DNA of 64,000 bases from Talinum fruticosum (taxonomy: Eukaryota > Streptophyta > Magnoliopsida > Caryophyllales > Talinaceae). The position numbers and the translations under genes are program-made. The notes beneath the pieces are model-generated. The model was given only the letters and a program-made list of their open reading frames with translations. It ran no database searches and was not told the origin of the DNA. Below are positions 11,436 to 22,933 of this stretch, piece by piece (the first letter of the stretch is position 1; each line of letters starts with the position of its first letter). The stretch lies in the NCBI GenBank assembly GCA_021018815.1, contig JAITYX010000009.1, positions 5,458,501 through 5,522,500 on the forward strand. The letters are read 5' to 3'.

Positions 11436-11696
11436 CTCGTAGCTATATAAGTATTTTCCTCGCCTTTTGCTAGGTTCAAGGAATCACCCTTCATTCCCGA
11501 CCTTGATATCATGGGCGAATATCCACATTTAACATCCCAAAGCTCATGATCTAGGCTTCTTGAGGTCCACTCTCAACCATGTGGCTTCAATATGTCGCTT
11601 TCAAGCTTTAAATTTAAGTCAAAATGTTCGTAGAAATTTTCTTCCTCACTGCCCAGCCTATCGCCCCAGCCCAAGGCTCGTGATGGGCTTGTGGGC

Positions 11697-11701
11697 ACGG
11701 T
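11697..11701. repeat. Left target site duplication of Tat element A2
   Basis: ACGGT directly left of TGTAGGAAC. The right copy is ACGGC at 24899-24903, differing by one transition. Confidence 0.75.
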
Positions 11702-13706
11702 TGTAGGAACCACAACAAACGGGCGACCCGCCCCGGGGCCGAGCCTCCCCACGAACTGGCGTAGGTTTTTAATTAAAAGAGAGGTTGGAAATGATTTTAA
11801 GGTTTAAAAGATTGATTTTTGACAGTGGGGATTAACATCTTATTTAAATTTTCAAATTTTATTAAGTTAAGTTAAAGATGAGTCAAATAAGATTGATTGG
11901 CGATTTTATTAATTATTTTATTTTAGAAATTATTTTCGAAGTCTCAAGATATTATTTTCTTAACTAAAAAAATAAAGAAAGTTAGGGTTTTAAATCTATC
12001 ATGAGGCTTTAAGGCCAAACTTGTGTTTTCACACCGGTTTGGACCCAAGCCATCGCCATCGACCACTCGATGCTTGGCCGAAGCCAGCACCTAGCGGTCG
12101 GGACGCCGACTACAGAGCCACGACTAAAGAAATTAACCATGGCCTTTGACCTGGTACGCAGGTTCAAAAGCCCTAATTTTTTACTCGTAGTTAGAAAAAG
12201 TCGAGATGTAATTTGTATAGAAATAAAGCAAGAGGAGGAGTTGCTAGTCGGTTTTAGGAAACAAAAACTAACAAAAACATAAATAGTAAATTTTTCTCAT
12301 CCAATCTTAGTATGGGAAAACTAAGATTGAAAAAGGCTAAAAAAATGGCTCCATCGGTCTCGGAACCGAGAATTGGATTCGGGGGTGAGGGTACAAAACA
12401 TATGGATAAACCATTTCGTTACGCCGATCCGAAGACAGCCATTACTAGTTTGAGTAGTGAATCGGAATAGCATACTAAACACAAGAAAACAACATCCTAA
12501 ACGGAAATTATAAAGAAACCAAAACATGATAAAAAGCGATAACAAGCAAATAAAAAGGAAAGTGGAAAAGAAAGTAAAAGTAAAAGAAAAGAAAAGCGAC
12601 AAATTTAAAGGATTACATCTGGCAGGGAGGAAATTAAACGGATACAAATATTTTCCAAAACACGAAAAGCGATAAAAAAAAGCATAAAATAAATAACCTT
12701 TTGATGGCCGAATTGATGCCCTCGGGTTGTCCCACCCGATCTAGATCTCGAATCTGGATTTGCTGATGCAATGGTGGTGAATATGGAAGACTTTATTGTG
12801 AGTTTTTGAGGAGGTGAGTGAAAGATGTGTAGAGAGTTGGAAAATATCAACTGAAAGGAGACTAAGAGATCGGAATAATTGAATATTCAATAGCTCTTAG
12901 TCACGATTAATCGGCGTAGTGCTTAGGAGAAAATTTGTATGAACTGCTTTTGGCAGCGTGACACATAGGCTAAAGTCGTGCTTGAAGTGAGAGCCAAAGC
13001 TCTCTATTTATAGGGAGAGAGGGCTAGGTCACAAATGACTTAGGGTTACTCTCGGCCAGCCGCTCGAAGGAGCTAAGAAAACCGGGCCAAAAGTCACAAT
13101 ATTGAACCCGATAGAATAGGATAAAACTGAACAGAAAAGTGGTCGGGGGCACTAGCCACCCGAGTGTTACCTTGGGTTTCATGCCCTTTCCGTGCTCCAA
13201 AGGGAGTCTTTAGGTCAAAAGCGGCGTTTCAAGGCAAACTATTCCGGGTTAGGGGTGCCGGCCAAAACAACGCTGTTTTGGGGATTTTGAGCTCCTAATC
13301 TTGGGCGGACAGTCTTGGAGTTTAAACTCAACACTTTGATATTGGTGATCATGAAATGCAACTCTTAATGTCGTCTTGAGGTCTTCAACTCCGTGTGCAG
13401 GTTGTACAAAAAATGAAACGTAGAATTCCGAGCCTAGAATTTCCTGTACGCAGCACCGGGCTTCGTTGACTCGGAGGTTTGCCCGGGCTTGGACCATCGA
13501 GAAAGAAAAAGGATTTTTGTACCGACCCAAGGTAAAAGGCTATTCATTTGGTGCCGAGGGTTTTTGTGGTTTACTAGCTTCCGTCGCACCAATCAAACAC
13601 GGACCGTGATCCAAATCCATAAACGGAACTCGTATTTCATCATCGGGCCTACAATATAAAATATAGAATTAAAAAGATAAGGGATGACATATTTTAGGTG
13701 TCTACA
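11702..13706 (-). repeat. 3' LTR of Tat element A2, 2,005 bp
   Basis: Ends TGTAG and CTACA are inverted repeats. The minus-strand start is TGTAGACACCTAAAA, directly after the polypurine tract. It carries a minus-strand TATA box at 13005-13012. Homologous LTRs are A1 (partial), A3 (36151-62190, heavily interrupted) and A4 (32156-32815, opposite strand). Confidence 0.85.
12989..13012 (-). promoter_or_regulatory. LTR core promoter of A2: TATA box and start-site hairpin
   Basis: On the minus strand TATAAATAGAGAGC is followed by a hairpin GAGAGC/GCTCTC with a 4-base loop, where transcription would begin. A1 and A3 keep the arms but differ in the loop. Confidence 0.55.
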
Positions 13707-13719
13707 CTTAGCCCCCACC
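13707..13719 (-). promoter_or_regulatory. Polypurine tract of Tat element A2
   Basis: GGTGGGGGCTAAG on the minus strand, immediately before the 3' LTR start TGTAGACACC. This fixes the element's orientation as minus. Confidence 0.75.
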
Positions 13720-14355
13720 TTGATGGAGTCCGAGAGACGAATGGTCAAAGTGGACACTAAAGGATACTTACCTCGATTGTGTCGGGTGATTTTATTATTA
13801 ATTGTTGTGTAATGTCTTGAATTGATTGCTGTCGAACCCGCACTCCAAGATGGGGCCTAGACTTGACCACGATGCATACGTTATGATGTTCGATAAGAGG
13901 ATCCTAAGCTTGGCTTGATCAAAGCCTGAAGCATGGTAAATTTTGATCCTGAAACTACGATCGTTTTTTATATGAAGCTTGGCCCGATAACCTCATCGTA
14001 CTAACATGCTTATTAGTGGATAATCATATTGACGAGATTTAAATGTTTTATCTAAATAATTTAGTCGAAAACAGACTAAAAATTTAATCTGCAAAAGCTT
14101 ATTTGGTGGGTCCAAGAGCTCCCACTTGCATGCATATAGTGCTAAAAATCCACTTGCCATGCTTGATGAGACTTCACAAGCTACACCATCAGCTAGGGTT
14201 GCAAGGCCGTCATCATGGACCACCTCTATGTGTGGCCGGCGCCGGCCAGCCTTTGGCAAGCTTGGCCACGACGTGCTTATGTCGGATTCCCTTGGTCTTC
14301 CTTTCCTTTCTTGTCTCTTATCTTGTATGATTGGCTTCGCTTCACCGAATGGGTC
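13720..14355. other. Spacer between polypurine tract and antisense gene (A2)
   Basis: Non-coding; short open frames here are inconsistent between copies. It aligns by eye with 9690-10330 and 62205-62836. Confidence 0.5.
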
Positions 14356-14363
14356 TATAAAAG
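14356..14363 (+). promoter_or_regulatory. TATA box for antisense PMD gene (A2)
   Basis: TATAAAAG in the context GGGTCTATAAAAGGAG, 133 bp before the ATG at 14489. Conserved in A1 and A3. Confidence 0.6.
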
Positions 14364-14488
14364 GAGTTTAGTGTGTTCAATTTTGCACACTTCATTTACT
14401 CCTCTCATACTTCCTAGCATTACTCTTGTGCATTCTAGCTTTGCTCTTGTTAAAAACTAGTTGGTCTTCAAAAGTCTTTTCTTTAAAG

Positions 14489-17002
14489 ATGTCTACGAGA
14501 AAAGCTTATCCTAACAGGGAGGACAAGGGCTAAGAAGTTAGTCTAAGATAACTTCTTGGAATGGGAATGGTGTCCTTATGACGAATGGAATCCAAATGAC
14601 TTGTTGATGGAGGCTGAGAATCATGTCTCTTCACTTGCCATTAGTCCTTTGGTAAGCTAGTTGGCTTAAACTTCTACTTTTGCTCATTTAGAGTAGTTCT
14701 TCTAATAAAAATCTTATTGGATTTTTGTCTTGCGAAAGGCTCGGTTTGAAGTAGTGGAACCATACCCAAATTCATGGAGACATGTAGAAAGATGAACTAT
14801 CCTCTTAAAGATGTCATGCATAATGTTGGGTTTAGTTCCCTCTTCCTTGCTTTAAATCACCTCTGTGACAAAAGAGAGCGGGATCCCATTAGGGCCATTA
14901 GTTAGCGCTTTTGGGATACCACTAATACTTTTCACTTTCCCTTCAAGGATATGACTATTACTCCTTTTGACTTTGTCGTATTATCCGGTTTGGGCTTCTC
15001 GGGAGCCTCTAGTCTATGGACGAAACTTGTATAAAGATCATGGTTATCTTACTTATCTCTTTGGCCCCGTGGCTAATAGATTTCCTCGGGAAAACTTCTT
15101 TGAATATACCATTCTTTTCGAGGCTTTTGAGGATGTTAGGTTTTGGGCCCGACATTCTCTACAACGAGAAGTCCGAATCGTGCGTGGTCCGTCATGAAGA
15201 ACGGTAATATTTTTCGACCAAGCCTCTAAAATTCACATTCAGTATTTGGTAAACTTAGCGGACCTTGACAAAATATTAACCGGGGTGCTCCCTATCCACT
15301 TTCCTTATAAGGGGCCTCCTTGCCGGTTTGTGACACATTAAACCCGAGATAGATTTGACTAAGTTTCTTTCACTATACGTCTTATGGAAGATCCTTGAGG
15401 TCCGCTCTAATCTCTTACTTATTTCCAATGTATTCTCATGTTGTGTGGATAAAAATCTTACTTGTTTTGCCAAAATGTAGCCATGGTTGTACGAATATTT
15501 CCCGCACCTTTCGCCCGGCTCAACAAATCATCCAACGTTTCCGACTTTCGTATCATGGGCTAGAATCTATCTTCGCGGCCCAAAATTCATGATATAAGCT
15601 TCTTAAGATCCTCCCTCAAATGTGTGACTTCGGTATGACAATTTTGAGCTCTAATTTACATATAAATGTGCCTAATTGAACACAATTACTTGGCTGTTGC
15701 CTTCGCTGCCACTTGTCCGCTACCTATGGGGGCCTTCTAGGCCTGGTTGTCCCAGCGCCAGCCTACGCTCGTGCATCTTCTATACCTCTTTTCTTGTTGC
15801 TTTTCATTTTTCTTGCTTTCTTTATAAATGCTTTACGTGTAGGCTAACTTTCATCCTTGGGCCCGGACTCCAACTCCCTCAAAGTGTGTAATTATTGTAC
15901 GGGAGTTGTGTGAAAAGAGGGTCTTATTTGAGGGTCCTTTTAGGTTTTGTTGGTCACACCACAAATTCGTGACAGCACATGGCCTCTGTTTGTTCCTCTT
16001 GATCCACCGCTAACCATGTTCTACTTCCGCTCTCTTTCCCAACAAGAGAAAGTGGAAGCGACCACCAGGTATCCTTATACCCAGTTCTTAAATTTATGCA
16101 CATCCTATGAACATCATGCAGGGTGGATTATGACTTGGCTCGTGAGTTTCCACTTTCTTTCTCTTTTCTATGTAATCGAATTTCTTGTATGAAAATTAAC
16201 TTCATCTTTTGTAGCTTACACTTGGAGGATATCCACGTTCCAAGTCTTGATGTGGATGTTACTTAACTCAGGGAATCTCCCAGTTATGTAAGGATTCTTG
16301 AAATCCCCGAGGAAAAATATGTTGGGCATCCTTTCCCAGAAACTCGCAAGGGGTAAGAGTTTCATGCTCTTTACTTTTATTTGCATACTAAAAGTCTTTT
16401 GCTAATACCATTAAACTTTTGTAGTATGACCAGGAGTAATCTCGAACCATGTCCATCGGACTCAAATCCGCTCTTAAGGGGATCCGAGACTTCCTCACTA
16501 GAAGTACTTTCCCAACTTTCCGGGTGAGCCTTTGCTAACTATTTTTAGCTTTTAATGGGTGTGCTAATTGCTCTGTCATTTTTATAGAGGCGTCGATCTA
16601 TTGCGTCTTCATTGGGAGGTTTCCTTGGTGCCTCGGGGATCAAACACATCAATTTAGCCAACAAGCACCTTCCGGTGGTACACCTAGAGTGGGTACCTCT
16701 TAGAGTTCTTCACGACGTGCACATCATAGGAGTGCTTCGAGTAGAGCCTAGCACCTCCGAACCTAGTTCTTCCGGCGCGGGGCCTAACTTTGCTGAAGAA
16801 AGATTGGATTTCTGCCCCTTCAAGCATTTGATCATCGGGGAACCCATTTCACGTCCACTGGGCTTCTTACAGTGGACCTTCTCATGGAGCATCTCAATCT
16901 TGGGACCATGGAGGTAGTTCTTCTCAAGGAGGTGGAGACGGTCGATTTTCCACGTCTATCTTGGAGGACTTCTTCGATGATGCTTCCCATGGCGATGATT
17001 AG
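14489..17002 (+). pseudogene. Antisense, intron-bearing PMD-like gene in Tat element A2
   Basis: Plus-strand gene opposite to pol, starting MSTRKAYP. Pieces in order: exon 1 to a GTAAGC donor at 14652; PMD core with TNTFHFPFKDMTITPFDF, LYKDHGYLTYLFGPVANRF and FEYTILFEAFEDVRFWA; a mid region TPQIRDSTWPLFVPLDPPL and MFYFRSLSQQEKVEATTR; and an acidic C-terminus SILEDFFDDASHGDD with the stop at 17000. Further GT-AG introns lie near 16140-16213, 16349-16424 and 16527-16587. The same C-terminus and stop occur in A1 (26183). TITPxDF is characteristic of PMD proteins. Intron 1 has lost its acceptor AG, and there are frameshifts, so it is not functional. Element-borne antisense ORFs at this position are known in Tat-type elements; the PMD assignment is by motif. 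Confidence 0.65.
16140..16213 (+). other. Intron in C-terminal half of antisense PMD gene (A2)
   Basis: Donor GGCTC/GTGAGTTTCC and acceptor CATCTTTTGTAG. The A1 equivalent runs from a GTGAGCCAG donor near 25301 to CATCTTTGTAG at about 25376. Confidence 0.55.
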
Positions 17003-18426
17003 TGAATCCCTTATAGGGTGCTTTTGTTGTGAACGTTTAATATTTTATAAGATTATGACTCTTATGCAATGAGATCGAATGCAAAGACTCATTCTAAAAA
17101 AATGCTTTCTTTTATTAAATATGTTGCAAAATTCTTAGGAAAAAATTATAAAGAAAAATCGAAAAAAAATTACACTAGCCCCCATTCCTCCCAAAAGAAA
17201 ATAATAAAAATAAAAATGGGAATTCTTAAGTGCATGGTCCAAAAATAATATGGCTTGTCCAAAAATAGGTTAGGGCGAAATACATAATGGCCCAAGGACT
17301 ACCGGGCAAAAAGAAATAAGGCGAACCAACCAGTCTAAGGTCTGTGGCTGGTGCCTGCCACCCAAGAAGTCTCGGGCATTGGCAAATGCTGGTGGTGCTG
17401 GTGCGATAGGACTCTTATGCTTGGAAATCGTTATAAATTGACCCTTGTTGACAAGTGAAAATTGTGCCTTCTTTTCCCGCAATTCTCGTAGAAAAATAAA
17501 TCCAAAAGAAAATTTTCCCCAAAGCTCGTAATATTCTTACGAATTCCTCAAGATGAACTTCATGACCGATTTATCTCATTGGATGCATGAGATGACAAAA
17601 AACAGAGAGGATGTGTTTATCACAATTTGGGATGAATACTTTATTCGAGTATTCACCAAGTAAAAGTCTATTTGACTTTCTTAAGGGCTGCTTGTGGGCT
17701 ACTAGGATCTTGACCGTCATGTTTTCGGGTTTGGGGATAAGGAACTGTGCCCCCGCCGGAAGAGTTTGATGCCATTCCGGGTATTAAATGCCATACTAAA
17801 CCCGTAATGCCCAAATCTTCGAAAATCTATGCAAGACCTACAAACATCTTACGTAGCTAAGCAATAGGAATCTAGGGTGGATTCTTATTAGGAATCAAGT
17901 GAACCTCGATGAACCATTATCGCCGGATGTAAGCATTCTCTCGAGTCTATCATTATCTTAAGATGGCGAGCCATTATCACCTGCTTGATAGGCGGTTTTC
18001 TATTAGTTGGAGGCTGTAGGGACATGGTACATGCGACACTACTAAGCTTGGTTGAGTTGTTGGAGAATTATTGTTCCACGACACCGCTGATAGTTGTTGA
18101 AACTATAATAGGCCTAGACCAGGTTAAGGCCAGTCCGGGGAAGACTTTCGCTGGGAGCCCCTTGTTGTTGCAGGTAAGCGGATAATGATTGCCGAGACCA
18201 AACGGTGTGGATCGGTCGGGGCGCCGGTCACGGGCGACTATCCGATGCCACCAAGGCTCAAGCGCCTCCTATTGACGCCGAAAGTCTCTATTTTTTTTTG
18301 CCTTTCGCTACTTTTTGCTTTTTTATTATTATTTTTTTTATTTTGCAAGCTCTTGTTGGGCCTTAAAGAAAGGTCGAATTTTGGTTGTGTAGGACACTTA
18401 TATTTTTTATTATTTGTGATGTGCGG
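17003..18426. other. Spacer downstream of the antisense PMD gene (A2)
   Basis: No supported gene. 17100-17900 aligns by eye with 26290-27000 in A1 (shared GCACTAGCCCCCATTCC-type and TACTTTATTCGAG-type sequence), so it is a shared non-coding part of the Tat family. Confidence 0.5.
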
Positions 18427-19145
18427 ATTTGGCTAATGGAGCATCCGCAATTAATTCAAGCTCCTAGAAAAGTATATACGTATTTGGCAATACACTTCGT
18501 CAATAAAAGCGAGTAGAGGCAGTAGCTAATCATCCTACTTCTTGGTGGGAGGCATACCTTAGGAACCATAGTAATGACATAGTATGGTACATCGCACACT
18601 GGACATTGTCCCGATTCGGGACACATACCGGGCAACATCCTTTTATACGGCTATTGGGTTTGAAAACCAGCACTTATTACATCCCTGGCCGTGTATTGCG
18701 GCGAGATGGGAAGAGAGCAAGCGATTCCCCTTTCGGACTGTATCTTGGCCACTACCTTCAAACTGTTTGAAGGTTTGGGTAACTCTAGGTGAGTGAAATC
18801 ATGGCCCGAATATTAGATGGACTGTCAAAGCTACTGAAACTTCTAGGTGAGCCAACTACTACTATATCTGCTCATTATCTAAAGCCAATAAAGGAAATGG
18901 ATCCCAAACGTCGCAAGGCACCGAGGGCTAGAGAATTGGATCCGGAAGGAGTTCTCCCTACAGCTGCACCACTCCAAATTTGCGAAGTGAACCCTCGGAT
19001 AACCAAACAAGTTCGCGAAGATAATCTAAGTCCAAGGAAGTCTGAAGAAAGGAGGGCCCGTAGGATTGAGGAGCTGAAGAAGTGTACCCAAGATGATAGA
19101 GCCGTGTCTAGTGACCCAAAAGGGAAGAAAGTGAAGATAGACTAG
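18427..19145 (+). pseudogene. Second antisense reading frame in A2, unknown protein
   Basis: The best stretch is 18789-19145 (118 codons, stop TAG). It is basic and charged: MDPKRRKAPRARELDPEG, then RKSEERRARRIEELKK and a C-terminus DPKGKKVKID. Upstream, a broken frame gives YTYLAIHFVNKS, WYIAHWTL and LLGLKTSTYYIPGRVLRR, which looks like protein-coding sequence rather than chance. It could be the 3' end of the PMD transcription unit or a separate element gene on the plus strand. I do not recognise the family. No equivalent is visible in A1, which ends at 27000. Confidence 0.4.
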
Positions 19146-19649
19146 GGCTTATTTTTCTAGATAGAATTTTCGGGAAGGAATAAAAGAATTTAGGAAGATT
19201 ACTTTTGCCTCTTTAGAACAATTTATTTTCACAAGTTGTGTGCTTGTTTTATTTCCCTTTTATTAGGCATGTACTCGGGTAAGTAGTAGGCTTACCTTTT
19301 AATAAATAAAAGTAAGTTTTACGCTCACCTTTATACTTTATAAAAATTTATCGTTGACCTAGAGGTATAAATAAATTACAACGTCTAATTGGACCGTGCT
19401 TAAAATTATTAAAGAATTCATTACATAGTTGGACCGCTCAATTGAATTGTCTAAAATAAATAGAGGAAGAGACCATCTGGTTGGACGATCAAAAATACTT
19501 ATAGAGATAAAGAACTAAGGGGAATTATTTCGGCTTGACCAGTCCACCGTTGTTCGGGTGGTGGCCGGCACTCGCAACGGCATGGCCTAGTTAGGCCAAC
19601 CTTGGCCCATCATCTAGAGTCGTGGTAAACGTAATATTTCTTAAGTTGA

Positions 19650-20830
19650 TTCAATTTTGAGTACTAATATATCTCTTCACCATCCAATTCAATTAATTTT
19701 ACTACCTCTCCCTACGAGTATTTGACTAAGTATACATGGACCTTGCCGGTTAGGCCTAAATTTTCCTCGTGGATCCTAAGTCAATGCTCTAATATCCTTG
19801 ATGACTAAGTTTCCAACCTGTAGATTTCGAGGCTTTACTTTCTTGTTAAATGCCCTTGATATACGTGCTTGGTATATTTGGACATTATGTAAGGCATTGA
19901 GGCACTCTCATCCAGCAACACTAACTCTTTGTAGCGTGCTTTAGCCCACTTTGCTTCGGAATATGACTTTCAGCAGTGATTCTCAATGAGGCAATGACGA
20001 TCTCTATTAGAAGGATTGTTTCCATGCCATATACTAGGGAGTAAGGGGTTACTCCTGTAGAGGTCCCGATGGAGGTTCGATATCCATATAAAGCGAAGGG
20101 CGGCTTATTAGACAATCCTTAAAGCTGACAACCATCTTCTCCACTATTTTATGAATGTTCTTATTGACGGCCTCGACTACTTCATTGGTCCGACGACGAT
20201 AGGGAGAATTTATGGTGGTTGATCTTGTATTTGTTCAATAGGTCTGCGACTTCCTTCTTGAACCGACTACTATGGTCATTAATCAGCTCATAGGGCACCC
20301 CATAATGACAAATGATGTTACGGGTAATGAACTTGGCTACTGCTTTAATGTTAGAATTGCATAAGAAGCTACTTCTACGCACTTGGTGAAGTAGTCAATT
20401 GCTACTAACACAAACTCATGACCACTTGTTCCTTTAGGGGTCACTTTGCTAATAATGTTGATTCCCCAAATCGAGAATGGCCATGGCAATGCCGGTGTTA
20501 TGAGAAACAATGGCGGTTGGTGCTTGTAAATTTGTATACATCCGACACTTACGGCATTTCTTAACAAACTCATGGTAGTTTGTCTGCCATGGTCAAGCGA
20601 GTAGTATCCAAGCCTCTGAATCTTCTACACCAATATCTTCCCATTCATATGGGGTCCATATTCCCCACCATGAATCTCATCCATGATGCGCTTTGCTTCA
20701 TGTTGGTTGACACAAACTAAGCTAATCATCATCTTGGTTTTCTTGTATAATTTTCCTTGATTGACAAAAAGCTGGGCTGCCAACATCCTCATTGCTCGTT
20801 GGGCTCTACGTATGGAGTCCAACATATATT
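19650..20830 (-). pseudogene. Integrase of Tat element A2, broken
   Basis: Reading down the minus strand: GGEYGPHMNGKIL, a zinc-binding region with lost Cys residues (CIQIYKHQPP), the integrase core VLVAIDYFTKCVEVAS (first catalytic Asp), YELINDHSSRFKKEVAD (second Asp) and RRTNEVVEAVNKNIHKI (Glu), then FALYGYRTSIGTSTGVTPYS and a C-terminal PRGKFRP region. These are hallmark motifs of Tat-lineage gypsy integrase. Stops and frameshifts break it into 60-80-codon pieces. Confidence 0.8.
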
Positions 20831-21690
20831 CTTACTTATTTAAATACTGATAGATGTCATGATACCAACTAGTTTGGTTGATATTAGACACTTCAACGCA
20901 TAGAAGTCCACGGGCGAACTCCATCGCTCTATGTGAACGAGCATTGAATAAATGCCATTAGGGATATTACTCATGGATGCTAATTTTCCTAAAGCATCCG
21001 TGAACTGATTATCATCTTTAGTAAGGTAGGTGAAAGAAACTCTATCTGATGTGCCTGGTAGGGTGCCAAGGCTTTGCTTTGTACCTTCCATTTTTTAAAA
21101 ATATGATTAATGATCGATGCAGAGTCGCCAAAAACCACGATATTCTTGGCTCCGATCTCTATAGCGAGCTTCAAGTCCCATGTAATTGGTGACCTCGAAA
21201 TCTAATTTGACTGAAATGGGAGTATGTGCTCTCTCTAGTAAGAGTAGAAGAATCCCTACACCAAATCCCTTCGATTGGAATCGTTGTCGATGTACATTGT
21301 CCAAACGTCCACCTCGACTTGTGAAATATTTTCGTTTGGAACGTCAAGGTATTCGGATTGCGATTCATTTATAGGTAGATCGGTTAGGAATTCGACACTA
21401 CCCTTCCTTTGATCACATTTGAGGGACATACTTGAGTTTAAATTCTAATAGCATGACAATCCATCTTGCTATCTTGCTGCTGATGGTTGGTTGCTCAAGG
21501 ATATACTTAATGGGATCATACGTGCTACCACATGTACCGTGAGAGCCAACATGTAGTGCCTAAGAGTTTTGGTAGCCCGGACTAATGCCAATGATGTCTT
21601 CTCTAATGACATGTATCTAGTCTCATAATCTAATAAATTCTTTCGTAGATAATATATCACGTGCTCTTCTATTCAGTCTCGTTGAACTAG
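20831..21690 (-). pseudogene. RNase H and archaeal-type RNase H of Tat element A2, broken
   Basis: The first region ends the RT-linked RNase H (YYLRKNLLDYETRYMSLEK, LRHYMLA). The second region shows MYIDNDSNR, KLAIEIGAKNIVVFGDSA and LTKDDNQFTDALGKLASM, the pattern of the extra RNase H located before integrase that is diagnostic for Tat elements. Active-site acids are partly visible (D in YIDND, GDSA, DNQFTDA). Several stops interrupt it. Confidence 0.75.
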
Positions 21691-22933
21691 CATGGCTCCC
21701 ATAGCTTTGTCTCGTCGTGGTGAGGTATAAAAGTAAAGGTTTGCCTAGTTGGGGTAGAACTAGCATTGGAGGGTTGGGTAGATATTCTTTAACCTTCTTG
21801 AATGCTTGCTGGCACTCGACCCTTCCTTTAACTTCTTGAAAATAGGTTCACAAACCATAGTCAATTTGGATATGAAACGACTAATGTACTGTAAACGTCA
21901 TAGGAAACCCTATATCTCCTTTTTGTCTTCGACGGCGGAATCTCCTAAATGGCTTTAATCTTGGATGGATCAACTTCGATTCCTCTAAGACTGACAACAT
22001 AGCATAACACTTTGCACGAGGTTACCCAGAAGGCACACTTTGAGGATTAAGACGCATGTTGTATTTTCTCGGTCTTTCGAAGAATTTTCTTAGGTTGGGT
22101 AGGTGCCCTGCCTTATCCATGGAGTTTATGATCATTTCATCCACATAGACCTCAACTTCTTTGTGGATCATGTCATGCAATAGTGATATAGCCGTCCTTT
22201 GATATGTTACGCCGACATTCATGAGGCCAAATGGCATCACCACATAATAGTACGTCCCTCATTGAGTAATAAAGGTTGTACTGCTCCATGACTTCTTCTA
22301 CCATCTTCACCTAATTGTACCTAGCATAACCGTCAATGAACGGAAGAAAAGCATGTCCCATTGTGTTATCTACAAGGATGTCGATATGGGGCAGCGGGAA
22401 ATCGTCTTTGGGACTTGCTTTATTCGGGTTTACGAAGTCGATGCACATCCAAACCACTGTCGTCTTTGTTCGGAACCGGTACTATATTTGCTACCCATTA
22501 AGGGTAGTGAACTACCTTGATGAACCCAACCTCTAATTATTTTTTAACCTCTTCCTTAATTTTCGGTGCCCACTCGGGCTTCATCCTTCTTAGCTTTTGC
22601 TTTATCGGCTTAGTGTCTTTGTAGAGTGGAATTTTATGTTCTCTTATACTTGGATCTATCCCGGTCTTTGTAAGACCATATAAAGACATCTATGAACTCT
22701 ATAAGGAGCAAAGTAAATTTCTTACTGCTCTTACGGATCCAGTGTTTTCCCTATCTTAACCTCTTGAGGTGATTAACTAATCCTAGATTAATCATTATTG
22801 TTTCCTCTATTATTGGTGAGCGATTTTTATGATCTTCCATAGCTTTTATTAATTCATTTGGGATTTCTTTTTCATCATTTGAGGCAAAACAATTGAAAAC
22901 AGGAGGAGGCAAAGAGTAAGCAAAAAGGTTCAT
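21691..22933 (-). pseudogene. Reverse transcriptase of Tat element A2, broken
   Basis: Visible motifs are VNPNKASPKDDFPLPHIDI, VMPFGLMNVGVTYQR and VEVYVDEMIINS. The catalytic YVDD is altered to YVDE near 22150-22136. An upstream part SPIIEETIMINLG (about 22840) belongs to the N-terminal side of RT. Multiple stops and frameshifts show it is dead. Confidence 0.8.

Larger units (their letters stand above)
8890..11701 (-). mobile_element. Ty3/gypsy Tat-lineage element A1, left part
   Basis: Minus-strand element whose 3' LTR end is at the left. A partial LTR (8890-9676) is followed by a polypurine-tract complement and an antisense PMD gene, until the sequence is broken at 11701 by element A2. It resumes at 24899. 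Order and sequence parallel A2 (13706 onward) and A3 (62191 onward). Confidence 0.75.
10445..11701 (+). pseudogene. Antisense plant mobile domain (PMD)-like gene in Tat element A1, 5' part
   Basis: Plus-strand gene, antisense to the element's pol. It starts MSRRKAH at 10445. Exon 1 ends at a GTAAGC donor (10603) with the acceptor TTTTGCAG at 10680. A second intron spans 11355-11435 (GTATGC...TTGCAG). Exon 2 holds YPLEDIMNNDGFGSHYMAL and LNHLCDKKSVIPFE, then in a shifted frame EMTITPFDF, FGPVASRFPRENFF and LRLSFKGACSLFGEL. The TITPxDF pattern is typical of the PMD (aminotransferase-like) family, whose proteins are nuclear in plants and are often found in transposons. The gene is cut by A2 at 11701 and continues at 24899. 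Several stops and frameshifts make it a pseudogene. Confidence 0.65.

Noticed and set aside
12321..12850. Minus-strand frames with hydrophobic Phe/Leu runs resembling membrane proteins
   Set aside because: They lie inside the Tat LTR and are not conserved in the A3 or A4 LTRs.
16612..16917. Plus-strand frame as an independent gene
   Set aside because: It is an exon-level piece of the antisense PMD gene C-terminal half, with splice sites on both sides, not a separate gene.
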